From NCBI RefSeq assembly GCF_030915385.1, contig NZ_CP133268.1:1922001-1986000 (forward strand): a stretch of DNA of 64,000 bases, read 5' to 3'. Position 1 is the first letter of the stretch, and every line of letters begins with the position of its first letter. The stretch comes from Neobacillus sp. PS3-12 (GTDB lineage: Bacteria; Bacillota; Bacilli; Bacillales; Cytobacillaceae). The position numbers and the translations under genes are program-made. The notes beneath the pieces were generated by a model. The model worked only from the letters and a program-made list of their open reading frames with translations, was not told the DNA's origin and searched no databases. Below are positions 34,630-43,083 of this stretch, piece after piece.

Positions 34630-36696
34630 ATGAGTATCTTACAACTATTAAATATATTACTATTCCTGCTCATAACCGGCTACGCGATTTACGTTTTTGC
34701 CGAGCTTGTAAAAACCCGTATCAGGTATATCAAACTTGGAAAAAAAGCTGAATTTAATAAAACAGTGCAGGAACGGATCGATGCCCTTCTTGTTTATGTT
34801 TTTGGGCAAAAAAAGCTTCTTAAAGACAAGAAGAGCGGGACGATGCATGTCATGTTTTTCTACGGCTTCTTGCTTGTTCAATTTGGAGCCATTGATCTGA
34901 TCTGGAAGGGACTTGCCCCAGACTCCCACCTTCCATTGGGTCCGCTTTACCCCTATTTTACGTTTTTTCAAGAAATCGTTGTGTTAATCATTCTTGTCGG
35001 AGTTGTTTGGGGATTTTACCGCCGCTACATTGAAAAATTAGTACGGTTAAAACGTGGATTTTTCGCCGGTCTTGTCTATTTATTTTTAACAGGATTAATG
35101 CTTTGTACGTTACTCGCCAATGGGATGGACATCATTTGGCATGGCGGTGAAGAGTCTTGGTCAGAGCCTGTAGCTTCTGCCATTGCATCCGCTTTTAGCT
35201 TTTTGCCGCAAACAGCCGCTGCAGCCCTGTTCTTTGTATTTTGGTGGGGACATCTTTTATTCCTGCTGGCATTTTTAGTTTATGTTCCTCAAGGAAAACA
35301 TGCCCACTTGATTGCCGGGATTGCCAATGTCTGGTTAGGGCGCACCCATAAGATCGGTCAATTATCGACGATCAATTTCGAAGATGAAACACAGGAAACG
35401 TTCGGCGTTAGTAAAATAGAAGATTTTAACCAGAAACAATTGGTGGACCTCTATGCCTGTGTGGAGTGCGGCCGCTGTACAAGTATGTGCCCGGCCTCTG
35501 GAACGGGAAAGATGCTGTCACCAAGGGAATTAATTTTAAAATTGCGCAATCACTTGACCGAGAAAGGTGCTGCTGTTACGTCGAGACAGCCTTGGATGCC
35601 TGCCCCTCTTTTTAAAAATACTCGGGGGAACCAGCTGGCATTGGCCAATGAAGCAGCTGCTGCTCTTGAAAGCGAAGTCAGTTTAATTGGCAATGTCATT
35701 ACCGAGGAAGAAATTTGGGCTTGCACCACTTGCCGCAACTGTGAAGACCAATGCCCCGTTATGAACGAGCATGTTGATAAAATTATCGACCTTCGCCGTT
35801 ATCTTGTGTTAACGGAAGGAAAATTAGATGCTGACGCCCAGCGTGCGATGACTAATATTGAACGCCAGGGAAATCCATGGGGAATCAACCGAAAGGAACG
35901 TATAAAGTGGCGTGATGGCCGCGATGATATCCAAGTTCCAACTGCCAAAGAACTGAAAAAAGCTGGAGAAGAATTTGAATACTTATTCTTTGTCGGCTCC
36001 ATGGGTTCCTATGACAACCGCAGCCAAAAGGTTGCCCAAAGCCTTGCCCATGTTTTGAATCTTGCGGGAGTGAAATTTGCGGTCTTAGGTAATGATGAAA
36101 AGAACTCTGGCGATACACCACGCCGAATCGGAAATGAGTTTTTATTCCAAGAGCTCGCAAACGCCAATATTGAAGCCTTTAAAAAGTATGACGTGAAGAA
36201 AATTATCACGATCGATCCGCATGCTTTTAATACCTTGAAAAATGAATACCCTGAATTCGGTCTCGAAGCAGAGGTCTATCATCATACGCAATTGCTTGCC
36301 CAATTGATCAAAGAAGGGAAATTAACGCCAAAAAATCCAGTCAATGAAGTAATTTCCTTCCATGATTCTTGTTACCTGGGACGCTACAACGAAGTCTATG
36401 ATGCGCCTCGTGAGATTTTAAAATCGATTCCAGGCGTTCAGCTTGTTGAAGCCGAACGGAACCGTGAAAATGCGATGTGCTGCGGTGCCGGAGGCGGACG
36501 GATGTGGATGGAAGAAAATGCAGGTACTCGTATTAACGTTGCCCGTACGGAACAGCTTTTGGCCGTGAATCCAACGATGATCGGCAGCGGATGCCCATAT
36601 TGTTTAACGATGATCAGTGACGGAACGAAAGCTAAAGAAGTAGATGATCAAGTTCAAACGCTGGATGTCGTAGAAATTTTGGAAAAATCACTCTAG
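34630..36696 (+). CDS. membrane Fe-S oxidoreductase, FadF-like ETF:quinone oxidoreductase
   Basis: A 688-residue protein with an N-terminal membrane domain of about six helices (nitrate-reductase-gamma-like, to residue 260), two CxxCxxCxxxCP clusters (CVECGRCTSMCPASG and CTTCRNCEDQCPV) and two CCG domains (HDSCYLGRYNEVYD and CCGAGGGRMWMEE). This is the layout of B. subtilis FadF and of ETF:menaquinone oxidoreductases. It very probably moves electrons from EtfAB to menaquinone. ATG 34630 follows AGAGGGGATTTGAG; a longer open frame upstream lacks a site. It lies 58 bases after etfA. Confidence 0.9.
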   Translation: MSILQLLNILLFLLITGYAIYVFAELVKTRIRYIKLGKKAEFNKTVQERIDALLVYVFGQKKLLKDKKSGTMHVMFFYGFLLVQFGAIDLIWKGLAPDSHLPLGPLYPYFTFFQEIVVLIILVGVVWGFYRRYIEKLVRLKRGFFAGLVYLFLTGLMLCTLLANGMDIIWHGGEESWSEPVASAIASAFSFLPQTAAAALFFVFWWGHLLFLLAFLVYVPQGKHAHLIAGIANVWLGRTHKIGQLSTINFEDETQETFGVSKIEDFNQKQLVDLYACVECGRCTSMCPASGTGKMLSPRELILKLRNHLTEKGAAVTSRQPWMPAPLFKNTRGNQLALANEAAAALESEVSLIGNVITEEEIWACTTCRNCEDQCPVMNEHVDKIIDLRRYLVLTEGKLDADAQRAMTNIERQGNPWGINRKERIKWRDGRDDIQVPTAKELKKAGEEFEYLFFVGSMGSYDNRSQKVAQSLAHVLNLAGVKFAVLGNDEKNSGDTPRRIGNEFLFQELANANIEAFKKYDVKKIITIDPHAFNTLKNEYPEFGLEAEVYHHTQLLAQLIKEGKLTPKNPVNEVISFHDSCYLGRYNEVYDAPREILKSIPGVQLVEAERNRENAMCCGAGGGRMWMEENAGTRINVARTEQLLAVNPTMIGSGCPYCLTMISDGTKAKEVDDQVQTLDVVEILEKSL

Positions 36697-36708
36697 GGGG
36701 AGTTTTTG

Positions 36709-37557
36709 ATGAAAATTGAAAAAGTTATGGTGGTTGGTTCTGGACAAATGGGAAGCGGTATCACCCAGATTTTGGCACAAAAAGGCTACCAAGTGTACAT
36801 GAATGATATTAAAGAAGAATTTGTCCAAAAAGGCTTGGCGAAAATCGCAAAAATCTTGGACCGTGATATCCAAAAAGGACGGAAAACAGAGGAAGAAAAA
36901 GCAGCGACTCTTTCAAAAATCACCGTTTCTACTAATCTCGAAGATGCTAAAGACGTTCAATTAGTAATTGAAGCGGCAACTGAAAATAAAGAAATTAAGC
37001 TTGGCATTTTCCGCAAGCTAGATGAACTTGCACCTGCTGAGGCAATTCTTGCAAGCAACACCTCTTCCCTGCCCATAACTGAAATTGCTGCTGTCACCAA
37101 AAGGCAAAAAGTAATCGGCATGCATTTCTTTAATCCTGTTCCAGTTATGAAACTAATTGAAATTAATAGCGGGCTGGCTACGTCCGAAGAAACATTTGCA
37201 CTTGTGGAAGATTTGGCTAAGGAATTAAAAAAAGTACCAGTTGCCATTAAAGACCTCCCAGGTTTTGCGGTAAACCGAGTGCTGATTCCGATGATTAACG
37301 AAGCTATTTATGCCGTTTATGAAGGTGTCACGACTCCAGAAGGAATGGACGAAGCAATGAAGCTTGGTGCCAACCATCCAATGGGTCCGATTACGCTTGC
37401 CGATTATATCGGACTAGACACATGCCTTGCGATCATGGAAGTACTTTACGAAGGATTTGGCGATCCGAAATATCGTCCATGCCCGCTGCTCCGAAAGTAT
37501 GTGGAAGCTGGATGGTTCGGTGTCAAATCTGGCCGCGGATTCTATGTTTATGATTAA
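36709..37557 (+). CDS. 3-hydroxybutyryl-CoA dehydrogenase
   Basis: A 282-residue NAD-dependent 3-hydroxyacyl-CoA dehydrogenase of the Hbd/MmgB type. It has the Rossmann motif VVGSGQMGSGI, catalytic MHFFNPVPVMKLIEI and the C-terminal dimerisation domain (DLPGFAVNRVLIPMINEA). It oxidises 3-hydroxybutyryl-CoA to acetoacetyl-CoA. ATG 36709 follows GGGGGAGTTTTTG, 12 bases after the Fe-S gene. A 184-bp repeat element separates it from the hydratase gene. Confidence 0.94.
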   Translation: MKIEKVMVVGSGQMGSGITQILAQKGYQVYMNDIKEEFVQKGLAKIAKILDRDIQKGRKTEEEKAATLSKITVSTNLEDAKDVQLVIEAATENKEIKLGIFRKLDELAPAEAILASNTSSLPITEIAAVTKRQKVIGMHFFNPVPVMKLIEINSGLATSEETFALVEDLAKELKKVPVAIKDLPGFAVNRVLIPMINEAIYAVYEGVTTPEGMDEAMKLGANHPMGPITLADYIGLDTCLAIMEVLYEGFGDPKYRPCPLLRKYVEAGWFGVKSGRGFYVYD

Positions 37558-37563
37558 TTTTTA

Positions 37564-37747
37564 GGCTGTGTTAAAGGAAATTGTTGGTTTTTTATACCTG
37601 TTGATTGGAGCGGAGGGCACTCGACTCCTGCAGGATATAGAGGTGTCTTCCGACCCCACAGGCGCCAAGGCGCCGAGGAGGCTCCAGGACCTCCCTGCGG
37701 AAAGCGAGTGCCTGGAGCGGAAATCAACAGACAAATTTAACACAGCC
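37564..37747. repeat. 184-bp palindromic repeat element, copy B, inside the acyl-CoA operon
   Basis: Same orientation and ends as the element at 24751-24933 (GGCTGTGTTAAA at the left, TTTAACACAGCC at the right, here a perfect 12-bp inverted repeat). It begins six bases after the dehydrogenase stop and ends 13 bases before the ribosome binding site of the hydratase. Read through by the operon, it would fold into a long structured RNA. Confidence 0.92.
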
Positions 37748-37772
37748 AATTTAAAAAAAAGGGGAATGGATG

Positions 37773-38558
37773 ATGAGAGAATTTAATACGCTTGAAGTTG
37801 CCGTTGAAGAAAATATTGCTGTCATAACGATCAATAGACCAAAATTTTTAAACGCTCTAAATACTGAAGTATTAAGGGAGTTGGCCGAAGCGGCTGACAT
37901 CATTGATGCAGATTCATCTATCCGTGCAGTTATCTTAACGGGGTCTGGAGAAAAAGCCTTTGTTGCCGGTGCGGACATTGTGGAAATGCAAAATAAAAAT
38001 GTGTTAGAAGGACGCGAATTCTCCTCCTTAGGCAATAAAGCATTTTCCAAAATTGAAAATTTAAAAATCCCAGTTATTGCGGCTGTGAACGGCTTTGCTC
38101 TCGGCGGCGGCTGTGAGTTGACAATGGCATGTGACATACGGATTGCCAGCAACAAAGCAAAATTCGGCCAGCCTGAAATCGGCCTCGGCATCATGCCAGG
38201 ATTCGGCGGTTCCCAGCGGCTTCCTCGCCTTGTTGGGAAAGGAATTGCCAAAGAAATCCTGTTCACCGGCGAAATAATCAATGCTGAACGGGCTTATGAA
38301 ATCGGACTCGTAAACCGGATAGTCGATGCAACGGAACTGCTGGTGGAAGCGAAAAAAATTGCACAAACCATCGCTTCTAAGTCTCCACTAGGAGTTAGTT
38401 TTACCAAAAAAGCTGTCAATGAAGGAACAAACCTTGACCTTGAACGCGCCGTATCCCTTGAAGTTGAATTATTCGGATCTCTTTTCTCTACTAAGGATCA
38501 AAAAGAAGGTATGTCCGCATTCTTGGAGAAACGTCAGGCTGCTTTTAAAGGGGAATAA
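37773..38558 (+). CDS. enoyl-CoA hydratase (crotonase family)
   Basis: A 261-residue crotonase-fold protein. The oxyanion-hole segments are FVAGADIVEMQNK and NGFALGGGCELTMACDIRIA; the catalytic region is FGQPEIGLGIMPGFGGSQRL with both Glu residues. It hydrates crotonyl-CoA to 3-hydroxybutyryl-CoA. ATG 37773 sits eight bases from AAGGGG; the preceding ATG at 37770 is also possible. It is the sixth gene of the operon and lies just after a repeat element. Confidence 0.94.
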   Translation: MREFNTLEVAVEENIAVITINRPKFLNALNTEVLRELAEAADIIDADSSIRAVILTGSGEKAFVAGADIVEMQNKNVLEGREFSSLGNKAFSKIENLKIPVIAAVNGFALGGGCELTMACDIRIASNKAKFGQPEIGLGIMPGFGGSQRLPRLVGKGIAKEILFTGEIINAERAYEIGLVNRIVDATELLVEAKKIAQTIASKSPLGVSFTKKAVNEGTNLDLERAVSLEVELFGSLFSTKDQKEGMSAFLEKRQAAFKGE

Positions 38559-38595
38559 TTGAATTATTAAAGCCAATTAAAGGAGATGAGAAGAT

Positions 38596-39909
38596 ATGAG
38601 TTATCAAGAGATTTATAGAGAAAAATGCTGTACGGCAGAAGAAGCAGTTCGATTTATTGAGCCCGGCGAGGCGATCGTTACTCCTATTACCCCTGGAGAA
38701 CCGCCAGCACTGCTCGATGCTTTGGTTTCATATGAAAAATTAAGTGGGAACCTTCTTTACAGAATGCTTCCCGGTTATCCAGTTTTAAACGTGGAACAGG
38801 AGAAAATCAAGCAAATTTCCATCTTCATTAGCGGGTATGACCGTAAAGCTTTTGCTGAGGGAAAAACGGACCTTCTCCCTAACCATTTTTCAGATATCCC
38901 ATCCTTAATCAAAATTGGTACATCACATACGGAACGTGTCCTGATGGCCACTGTTTCACCGATGGATGATGAAGGTTATTTTTCTTTGGGAACAAGCGTC
39001 AGTTATCTCGGGGATTTATTGGATAGCGCTAAAACCATTATTCTCGAAGTCAATCACAATATGCCGCTTACTTTGGGGGAACAGAATAAAATCCATATCA
39101 GCCAAGTCAAGGCACTGGTTGAACATGATTTTGACTTACCTTCTGTTGCCAATCCTGTTCTCACTGAAAAAGATATGAAAATTGGCCAGACGATCGCAGA
39201 CTTAATTCATAATGGCGACACGGTTCAAATCGGTTTTGGCTCCATGCCAAATGCTGTTATTGAATATTTAAGCGGGCACCGTGACCTTGGCATTCATACC
39301 GAAATGCTGCCTGACAAGTTCGTAGATTTATATGAACAAGGCGTCATCACAAATGCCCACAAGAACATTTTCAAAGGCAAATCAACGGCAACCTTTGCCT
39401 ATGGCTCGAAGCGTTTATACGATTTTATGAATAATAACGAAGACATTCTCATGCTCCCTTGTAATATCACCAACGACCTTCGTAATCTCGCACAACTAGA
39501 TAATCTAGTATCGGTCAACTCTACGGTTGAAGTCGATTTCTTGGGCCAATGTAACTCTGAAACCATTAATGGAACCTACTATTCTTCTACCGGAGGCCAG
39601 GCGGATTTTGCCAAGGGTGTCCGTATGGCTAAAAATGGCCGTGGGATTATTTGCCTTTATTCAACAGCTAAAAATGATACGATCTCCAAAATCGTGCCAA
39701 TGCTACCAGCTGGTGCAGTGGTATCCACCCATAAAAATGATGTGGATATGATTGTTACGGAGTACGGAAAAGCGGATTTAAAAGGAAAAACGGTTCAAGG
39801 CCGAACTGAAGCCCTTATTAAAATTGCTCATCCTAACTTTAGGGAACAGCTCACATTTGATGCAGTGAAACGCGGATTCCTGCCGCAGAAGAACTTTTTT
39901 ATGGCTTAA
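38596..39909 (+). CDS. acetyl-CoA hydrolase/transferase family CoA-transferase
   Basis: A 437-residue class I CoA-transferase of the 4-hydroxybutyrate/acetate:CoA-transferase group. IGFGSMPNAVIEYL and LGIHTEMLPDKFVDLYEQGV are typical, and the catalytic Glu is expected in VEVDFLGQCNSETING. GGTYYSSTGGQADFAKG-like sequence is conserved near the end. It probably activates a short-chain acid (for example butyrate) with acetyl-CoA or succinyl-CoA as donor, feeding the upstream enzymes. GGAGATGAGAAGAT precedes the ATG. It is the last gene of the operon. No thiolase is present, so acetoacetyl-CoA must be cleaved by an enzyme encoded elsewhere. Confidence 0.88.
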   Translation: MSYQEIYREKCCTAEEAVRFIEPGEAIVTPITPGEPPALLDALVSYEKLSGNLLYRMLPGYPVLNVEQEKIKQISIFISGYDRKAFAEGKTDLLPNHFSDIPSLIKIGTSHTERVLMATVSPMDDEGYFSLGTSVSYLGDLLDSAKTIILEVNHNMPLTLGEQNKIHISQVKALVEHDFDLPSVANPVLTEKDMKIGQTIADLIHNGDTVQIGFGSMPNAVIEYLSGHRDLGIHTEMLPDKFVDLYEQGVITNAHKNIFKGKSTATFAYGSKRLYDFMNNNEDILMLPCNITNDLRNLAQLDNLVSVNSTVEVDFLGQCNSETINGTYYSSTGGQADFAKGVRMAKNGRGIICLYSTAKNDTISKIVPMLPAGAVVSTHKNDVDMIVTEYGKADLKGKTVQGRTEALIKIAHPNFREQLTFDAVKRGFLPQKNFFMA

Positions 39910-39914
39910 CTTGG

Positions 39915-39950
39915 TAAGCCCGGGTCCAGTTTTGGATCCGGGCTTTTTTA
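39915..39950 (+). terminator. terminator of the acyl-CoA operon
   Basis: AAGCCCGGGTCC-AGTTTT-GGATCCGGGCTTTTTT stem (one G-T mismatch). Confidence 0.93.
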
Positions 39951-39960
39951 ATGGATATGA

Positions 39961-40024
39961 TGCGGATATATCGGCCTTCCGTGCGGATATATACCTTGAA
40001 CTCACGGATATCCCGCTCAAATAG
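39961..40024. repeat. 21-bp-period repeat, GCGGATAT family
   Basis: TGCGGATAT, TGCGGATAT and CACGGATAT start at 39961, 39982 and 40003, exactly 21 bp apart. It fills the gap between the convergent CoA-transferase and ADP-ribosylglycohydrolase genes. Confidence 0.7.
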
Positions 40025-40031
40025 AAATCCA

Positions 40032-40898
40032 TCACCTCTTACTTAATTCAATGGCAATTCTCTCGATTTCCTCTTTCTCAGCAAGAACATCGACATATTC
40101 TTTTGGCAGCCCATCAAAACCGCAAGCAAGCCCCGCTAATCCGCCGGCAATTGCAGCAACCGTATCCGAATCGTGCCCTTCATTCGCTGCCCCCACGACT
40201 ACTTCTAAATAAGAGTCACAGGTAAGCAGCCAATATAAAACCCAGTACATCGTATGAACCACAAAGCCATCGGGATCGAAAGCCGGCTTTTCACCTTTTA
40301 GGGCGGACTCATACATGCTGCCTTTAAGTACATCTTTGATAGCTTCTTTTAGGTTTTTTCCTCGCAAGACATGGTAAGCGATCCGATTGTAAATCGCACA
40401 GGTTTCATCCGCTAAAAAATCATAGTGAGTCATTTTTGATTGTCTTCTGGTGATGGCTTCCATTTCTTCGATATCCTTATAGACCAAAGCCACTGGCAGA
40501 CAGCGCATCAACGAGCCGTTACCTGCTGATTTCTCATCAAGGTATTGATAATGGGCTTTTTGAGCCGTTTCAAACCAGTTTCCATTGTAGCTTCCCAGGA
40601 CTGTGCTGATAATGATGCCAACGTCCTTTGGCCGAGAGGCATACCATTTTAAAAATTCTTCCCCAATCGGCTCTACAGGATCTTTGGGATTTTTCAAAAT
40701 CCCTCTTGCTACCTGCAGTGTCATGTCGGTGTCATCTGTTGTTTCCCCTCTTGCAAGGTTCAACCAGCCCCCACCAACAATTTCCTTTACCTGACCAAAC
40801 TTTTGCTTAATTTCTTCTTTTGTTAAAAATTCCGTCGTTGCCCCTAACGCATCACCAATCGCAAATCCAAATAAAGCACCTTTAATTTTATTTAACAT
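40032..40898 (-). CDS. ADP-ribosylglycohydrolase family protein
   Basis: A 288-residue DraG/ARH-type protein that removes ADP-ribose from proteins or related substrates. Metal-binding motifs are intact: GAFAIGD-like ALFGFAIGDALGATTE, GETTDDTDMTLQVA and GHDSDTVAAIAGGLAG. ATG 40898 is chosen because AGGAG lies nine bases upstream; an ATG at 40907 directly abuts it. No ADP-ribosyltransferase gene is adjacent, so the substrate is open. Confidence 0.9.
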   Translation of the reverse strand: MLNKIKGALFGFAIGDALGATTEFLTKEEIKQKFGQVKEIVGGGWLNLARGETTDDTDMTLQVARGILKNPKDPVEPIGEEFLKWYASRPKDVGIIISTVLGSYNGNWFETAQKAHYQYLDEKSAGNGSLMRCLPVALVYKDIEEMEAITRRQSKMTHYDFLADETCAIYNRIAYHVLRGKNLKEAIKDVLKGSMYESALKGEKPAFDPDGFVVHTMYWVLYWLLTCDSYLEVVVGAANEGHDSDTVAAIAGGLAGLACGFDGLPKEYVDVLAEKEEIERIAIELSKR

Positions 40899-40907
40899 TC
40901 TAGTCAT

Positions 40908-41116
40908 CTCCTAAAGGCATAATACGGGGTGTGAAAAACATTTTGTAGTATCTATCAATTATTATATAAATATTTTAAATCAAGTAATAGCGGTTATGAA
41001 TGTGCTTTCTGAATTTTATATAAAAACTAAATATATTGATTTTTTAAAATATTAGTTTTAATATATAAAAATATATTAAAGAATAGTTAGAAAATATTTT
41101 TTGGGGGTTTGTTGTC
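40908..41116. other. very AT-rich divergent intergenic region
   Basis: No gene seen. TATATAAAAACTAA near 41020 and TTAGTTTTAATATA near 41055 form an imperfect inverted repeat, possibly an operator for the symporter gene downstream. Confidence 0.3.
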
Positions 41117-42075
41117 ATGAGAGTCATCGAGAAAATCAGCACCTTTGCTGGTAAAACTTTTACGTTGTGGGTTCTGGTCTTTGCAGTTGTTGCATATCTG
41201 CTGCCAGCACATTTCACTTGGCTTAGTGCCTATATTGTTCCTTTATTAGGGATTGTTATGTTTGGAATGGGTTTAACACTCGAACTATCCGATTTTAAAG
41301 AAGTCCTTAAAAGACCTAAAGAAGTAGCTCTTGGGGTAATCGGACACTTTATCATCATGCCGCTTATTGCCTTTTTACTAGCTGTCGGCTTGCATTTACC
41401 TAAAGATGTGGCAGTCGGAGTTATTTTAGTCGGCTGCTGCCCAAGCGGTACTGCTTCTAACGTCATGGTGTTCTTAGCTAGAGGAAATGTGGCCCTTGCG
41501 GTTGCGATCGCTTCTGTTTCTACGATTCTTGCACCAATTGTCACACCGCTGCTCATTCTACTGTTTGCAAGTAAATGGGTTAATGTCAGCGTATTGTCTT
41601 TATTCATTTCGATTTTACAAGTAATCATTGTGCCATTAGCATTGGGCTTCATTATTAAAAAATTCTTTGGCAAACAAGCCAAAGCCGGGCAAAAGCAATG
41701 CCGCTCGTCTCTGTTATTGCCATCGTATTAATCGTTGCTGGCGTCGTTGCAGGAAGTGCAGCAAAACTTGCCTCGACAGGTTTACTTATTTTTGGAGTTG
41801 TCATTCTTCACAATCTTTTAGGATTCTTAATTGGCTTCTTCTTTGCTCGTCTATGCGGAATGGACTTGGCGAAGCAAAAAGCGGTCTCCATGGAAGTTGG
41901 AATGCAGAATTCCGGTTTGGGTGTTGCCATCGCGACCGCCCACTTTTCACCATTAGCCGCTGTACCAAGCGCCATTTTCAGTGTTTGGCATAACCTTTCC
42001 GGCTCGGTGCTTGCAAATATTTATAGCCGAATGAAGGATAAAAAGGAACAAAGCAATCAAGAAATTCAAATGTAA
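41117..42075 (+). pseudogene. bile acid:Na+ symporter (BASS) family transporter, frameshifted
   Basis: The first 190 residues form the N-terminal half of a BASS transporter (GIVMFGMGLTLELSDFKEVL, VGVILVGCCPSGTASNVMVFLARGN). The frame breaks at 41687-41689, where GCCGGGCAAAAGC lacks one G. Restored, it reads AGAKAMPLVSVIAIV and continues with KAVSMEVGMQNSGLGVAIATAHFS to 42075, about 319 residues in all with nine to ten helices. The substrate could be pantoate, pyruvate or other organic acids in Bacilli. GGGGG lies nine bases before the ATG. The frameshift is either an artefact or recent. Confidence 0.88.
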
Positions 42076-42103
42076 TTTTCCAAGCCATCCTAAACAGGGT
42101 GGC

Positions 42104-42139
42104 TTGATATTTTGTTCCACCTGTAATAAAATTATTACA
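42104..42139 (+). promoter_or_regulatory. promoter and overlapping operator of a leaderless repressor gene
   Basis: TTGATA (42104-42109) and TAAAAT (42127-42132) are 17 bases apart and close to the sigma-A consensus. TGTAATAA-AA-TTATTACA, an inverted repeat with 8-bp arms at 42122-42139, covers the -10 box and ends two bases before the start codon. Transcription should start at or next to the ATG at 42141. Confidence 0.75.
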
Positions 42140-42140
42140 T

Positions 42141-42464
42141 ATGAAAGATATAAAAAATGGTGACGAACTATTAAAGTTTTTAGAGGCAATGTCCAATCCT
42201 TATCGATTAAAAATTATTGCCGTTCTTCAAAAAGAAAAGCAATATGTCAGCCAGCTTGCCAGAGAATTAGGCATCAGCAGACCTTTACTTTATTTACATT
42301 TGCAGAAGTTAGAAGATGCCAACCTAATTACTGGCCATCACGAAGTTTCTGAAAGCGGTAAAGCAATGAAATTTTATGAACTAAACCCATTTAGCCTGAC
42401 CGTGGATAAGGAGCTCATTGCCGAATTAGCAAGCAGTTTAACGATAAAAAGCAGAAAGGAGTAG
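42141..42464 (+). CDS. ArsR-like winged-helix repressor (107 aa)
   Basis: A 107-residue winged-helix protein. AMSNPYRLKIIAVLQKEKQY and YVSQLARELGISRPLLYLHLQKLEDANLI form the HTH, followed by the wing (GHHEVSESGKAMKFYELNPF). There is no Cys or His metal site, so it is not a typical metal sensor. No ribosome binding site precedes the ATG. The promoter position implies a leaderless mRNA. The palindrome on the -10 box suggests autorepression. Two small membrane-protein genes follow on the same strand (34 and 26 bases apart) and are likely co-transcribed. Confidence 0.85.
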   Translation: MKDIKNGDELLKFLEAMSNPYRLKIIAVLQKEKQYVSQLARELGISRPLLYLHLQKLEDANLITGHHEVSESGKAMKFYELNPFSLTVDKELIAELASSLTIKSRKE

Positions 42465-42498
42465 TTTTTTTTACTTAAAAAAGAAGGGGGATAAAAAA

Positions 42499-42714
42499 TT
42501 GGGAGAGGCCATTTTTTCATTAATACCTTTAATTCCTGTCCTACTTATTTTGTGTATTTTCATTTTCGGAATTGGTGTCGTTCGCAGAATGGAACGCCGT
42601 GCAGAGGAACGCCTAAAATTGGATAAAGAAAATGCAGCCTTGCAGCAGCAGCAGATTCAAGAAATAAACAATCGTTTAACAAACATCGAAAAGATTTTGA
42701 AAGAAGTAGATTAA
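42499..42714 (+). CDS. single-pass membrane protein with coiled coil (71 aa)
   Basis: TTG 42499 follows AAGGGGGATAAAAAA. One hydrophobic helix (FSLIPLIPVLLILCIFIFGI) is followed by an Arg-rich stop-transfer segment and a charged coiled coil (ENAALQQQQIQEINNRLTNI). It lies between the ArsR-like repressor and a zinc-ribbon membrane protein and probably shares their transcript. Similar short proteins are common as membrane partners of repressors in Bacillus; the role is unknown. Confidence 0.7.
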   Translation: MGEAIFSLIPLIPVLLILCIFIFGIGVVRRMERRAEERLKLDKENAALQQQQIQEINNRLTNIEKILKEVD

Positions 42715-42740
42715 TCTCATAAAAAGCGAGATGTCTGATT

Positions 42741-42983
42741 ATGAATCCTATACTAGGGCTACTACAAACTATTATTATTGTCGCTTTCATGTTTATCTTT
42801 ATCTATAAATACACAGATATCCGAACAAAAAATACTCATTTTGTCTGCCCTTGCTGTCATAGTTGCTTTAAATTAACGAAATTTAATTTTGCTTTTGCAT
42901 TGAAGACTGGCGTCATCAACGAACGGGTTGTGACCTGTCCCGTTTGCGGCTACAAAGGCAGAATGACTTTTTTGAATGACTAG
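42741..42983 (+). CDS. membrane-anchored zinc-ribbon protein (80 aa)
   Basis: An N-terminal helix (ILGLLQTIIIVAFMFIFIY) anchors a small cytoplasmic domain with two Cys pairs, VCPCCHSC and TCPVCGYKG, that should bind one zinc ion. The ribosome binding site is weak (GCGAGATG, about 13 bases from the ATG), so translation may be coupled to the upstream gene. It ends in a terminator. Function unknown. Confidence 0.7.
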   Translation: MNPILGLLQTIIIVAFMFIFIYKYTDIRTKNTHFVCPCCHSCFKLTKFNFAFALKTGVINERVVTCPVCGYKGRMTFLND

Positions 42984-43019
42984 AAAGGCGTTACCGAAAT
43001 CAACGGTAATGCTTTTTTC
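42984..43019 (+). terminator. terminator of the repressor/small-membrane-protein operon
   Basis: AAAGGCGTTACCG-AAATCAA-CGGTAATGCTTTTTT, a 12-bp stem with one G-T pair, right after the stop codon. Confidence 0.9.
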
Positions 43020-43083
43020 TTTTTCTAAGGCTGAATTTTTCCAAAAAACACTCATAAGGTTAAATAAAAAGGGGTGACCCAAT

